Assembly: GCA_031284225.1 (NCBI GenBank)
Contig: JAITAH010000209.1
Coordinates: forward strand, 1-6,246
Reading direction: 5' to 3'
Source of the DNA: Dysgonamonadaceae bacterium
Lineage (GTDB): Bacteria > Bacteroidota > Bacteroidia > Bacteroidales > Azobacteroidaceae
DNA length: 6,246 bases
This document shows positions 6,021 to 6,246 of this stretch, piece after piece; the stretch's first letter is position 1; every line of letters starts with the position of its first letter. Under the pieces are notes generated by a model, which had not been told where the DNA came from, ran no database searches, and saw only the letters and a program-made list of their open reading frames with translations. Made by a program: the position numbers and the translations under genes.

Positions 6021-6246
6021 GTTGGTAGAAAGTCCCAACGTAGTCTGTTGAAGGTTTCTACCGTTGGTAGAAAGTCCCAACGCAGTCTGTTGAAGGTTTC
6101 TACCGTTGGTAGAAAGTCCCAACGTAGCCTGTTGAAGGTTTCTACCGTTGGTAGAAAGTCCCAACGCAGCCTGTTGAAGGTTTCTACCGTTGGTAGAAAG
6201 TCCCAACGCAGTCTGTTGAAGGTTTCTACCGTTGGTAGAAAGTCCC
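6021..6246. repeat. 42-bp tandem repeat array (minisatellite) with palindromic units
   Basis: Units begin at 6021, 6063, 6105, 6147, 6189 and 6231; the last is cut by the window edge after 16 bases. All full units are 42 bp and differ only at unit positions 21 and 24, always T or C. Each unit is an imperfect dyad: GGTAGAAA (unit 4-11), four unpaired bases, CAAC (16-19), a seven-base centre, GTTG (27-30), four unpaired bases, TTTCTACC (35-42). Adjacent units also face each other as TTTCTACC-GTT-GGTAGAAA, an 8-bp stem with a 3-base loop. Because the period is divisible by three, three of the six frames stay open through the array, so open frames here are weak evidence for a protein. There are no unique spacers, so it is not CRISPR. 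Confidence 0.95.

Noticed and set aside
6003..6206. Minus-strand ORF of LSTNGRNLQQ repeats (67 aa from an internal TTG)
   Set aside because: The start is an arbitrary TTG inside the array, the frame simply runs off the window, the variable sites change amino acids in this frame, and two other frames are equally open.
6021..6246. CRISPR array
   Set aside because: The regular period first suggests one, but the whole 42-bp unit is conserved and there are no unique spacers; variation is two T/C sites per unit.

Overview
The window looks like a Bacteroidetes (probably Bacteroidales) chromosome segment. The indicators are a complete type IX secretion (T9SS) type A sorting domain, a DUF6261-like protein, SPII lipoproteins that start C-S-E-N after the modified Cys, and a subtilase with an acidic Asp/Asn-rich insertion and a Bacteroidetes-style C-terminal beta module. 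The species cannot be read from the sequence. All five confident genes lie on the minus strand, so they are transcribed from high to low coordinates.

Layout in transcription order. (1) 6021-6246 is a tandem array of a 42-bp unit, five full copies plus a partial one, running off the right edge. Each unit is an imperfect palindrome. (2) 5253-5984 encodes a DUF6261-like cytoplasmic protein of unknown function. (3) 3772-5205 encodes an exported phage-tail-fibre-like protein: signal peptide, head made of 17-residue repeats, peptidase S74 intramolecular chaperone, coiled coil, T9SS sorting domain. (4) 2810-3748 encodes a lipoprotein with a META-like and a PrcB-like domain, ending in a 25-residue tail almost the same as the end of the T9SS domain of the preceding gene. 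(5) 1555-2793 encodes a paralogous lipoprotein with a META-like domain and two PrcB-like modules. (6) 32-1555 encodes a secreted S8 (subtilisin-like) protease with an intact catalytic triad.

Genes 3 to 6 are tightly packed (gaps of 23 and 16 bp, then a one-base stop/start overlap) and are probably one operon making cell-envelope or surface products. The two lipoproteins have strong Shine-Dalgarno sequences, unusual in this phylum, and the protease appears translationally coupled to the second lipoprotein. The most interesting reading is that PrcB-like lipoproteins plus a subtilase recall the prcB-prcA-prtP (dentilisin) locus of Treponema denticola, so this may be a surface protease with dedicated lipoprotein partners. 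That is an inference from domain resemblance and gene order. Intergenic spaces are all short: no stretch over 300 bases lacks a gene. No RNA gene, insertion sequence, CRISPR array or convincing terminator was seen.
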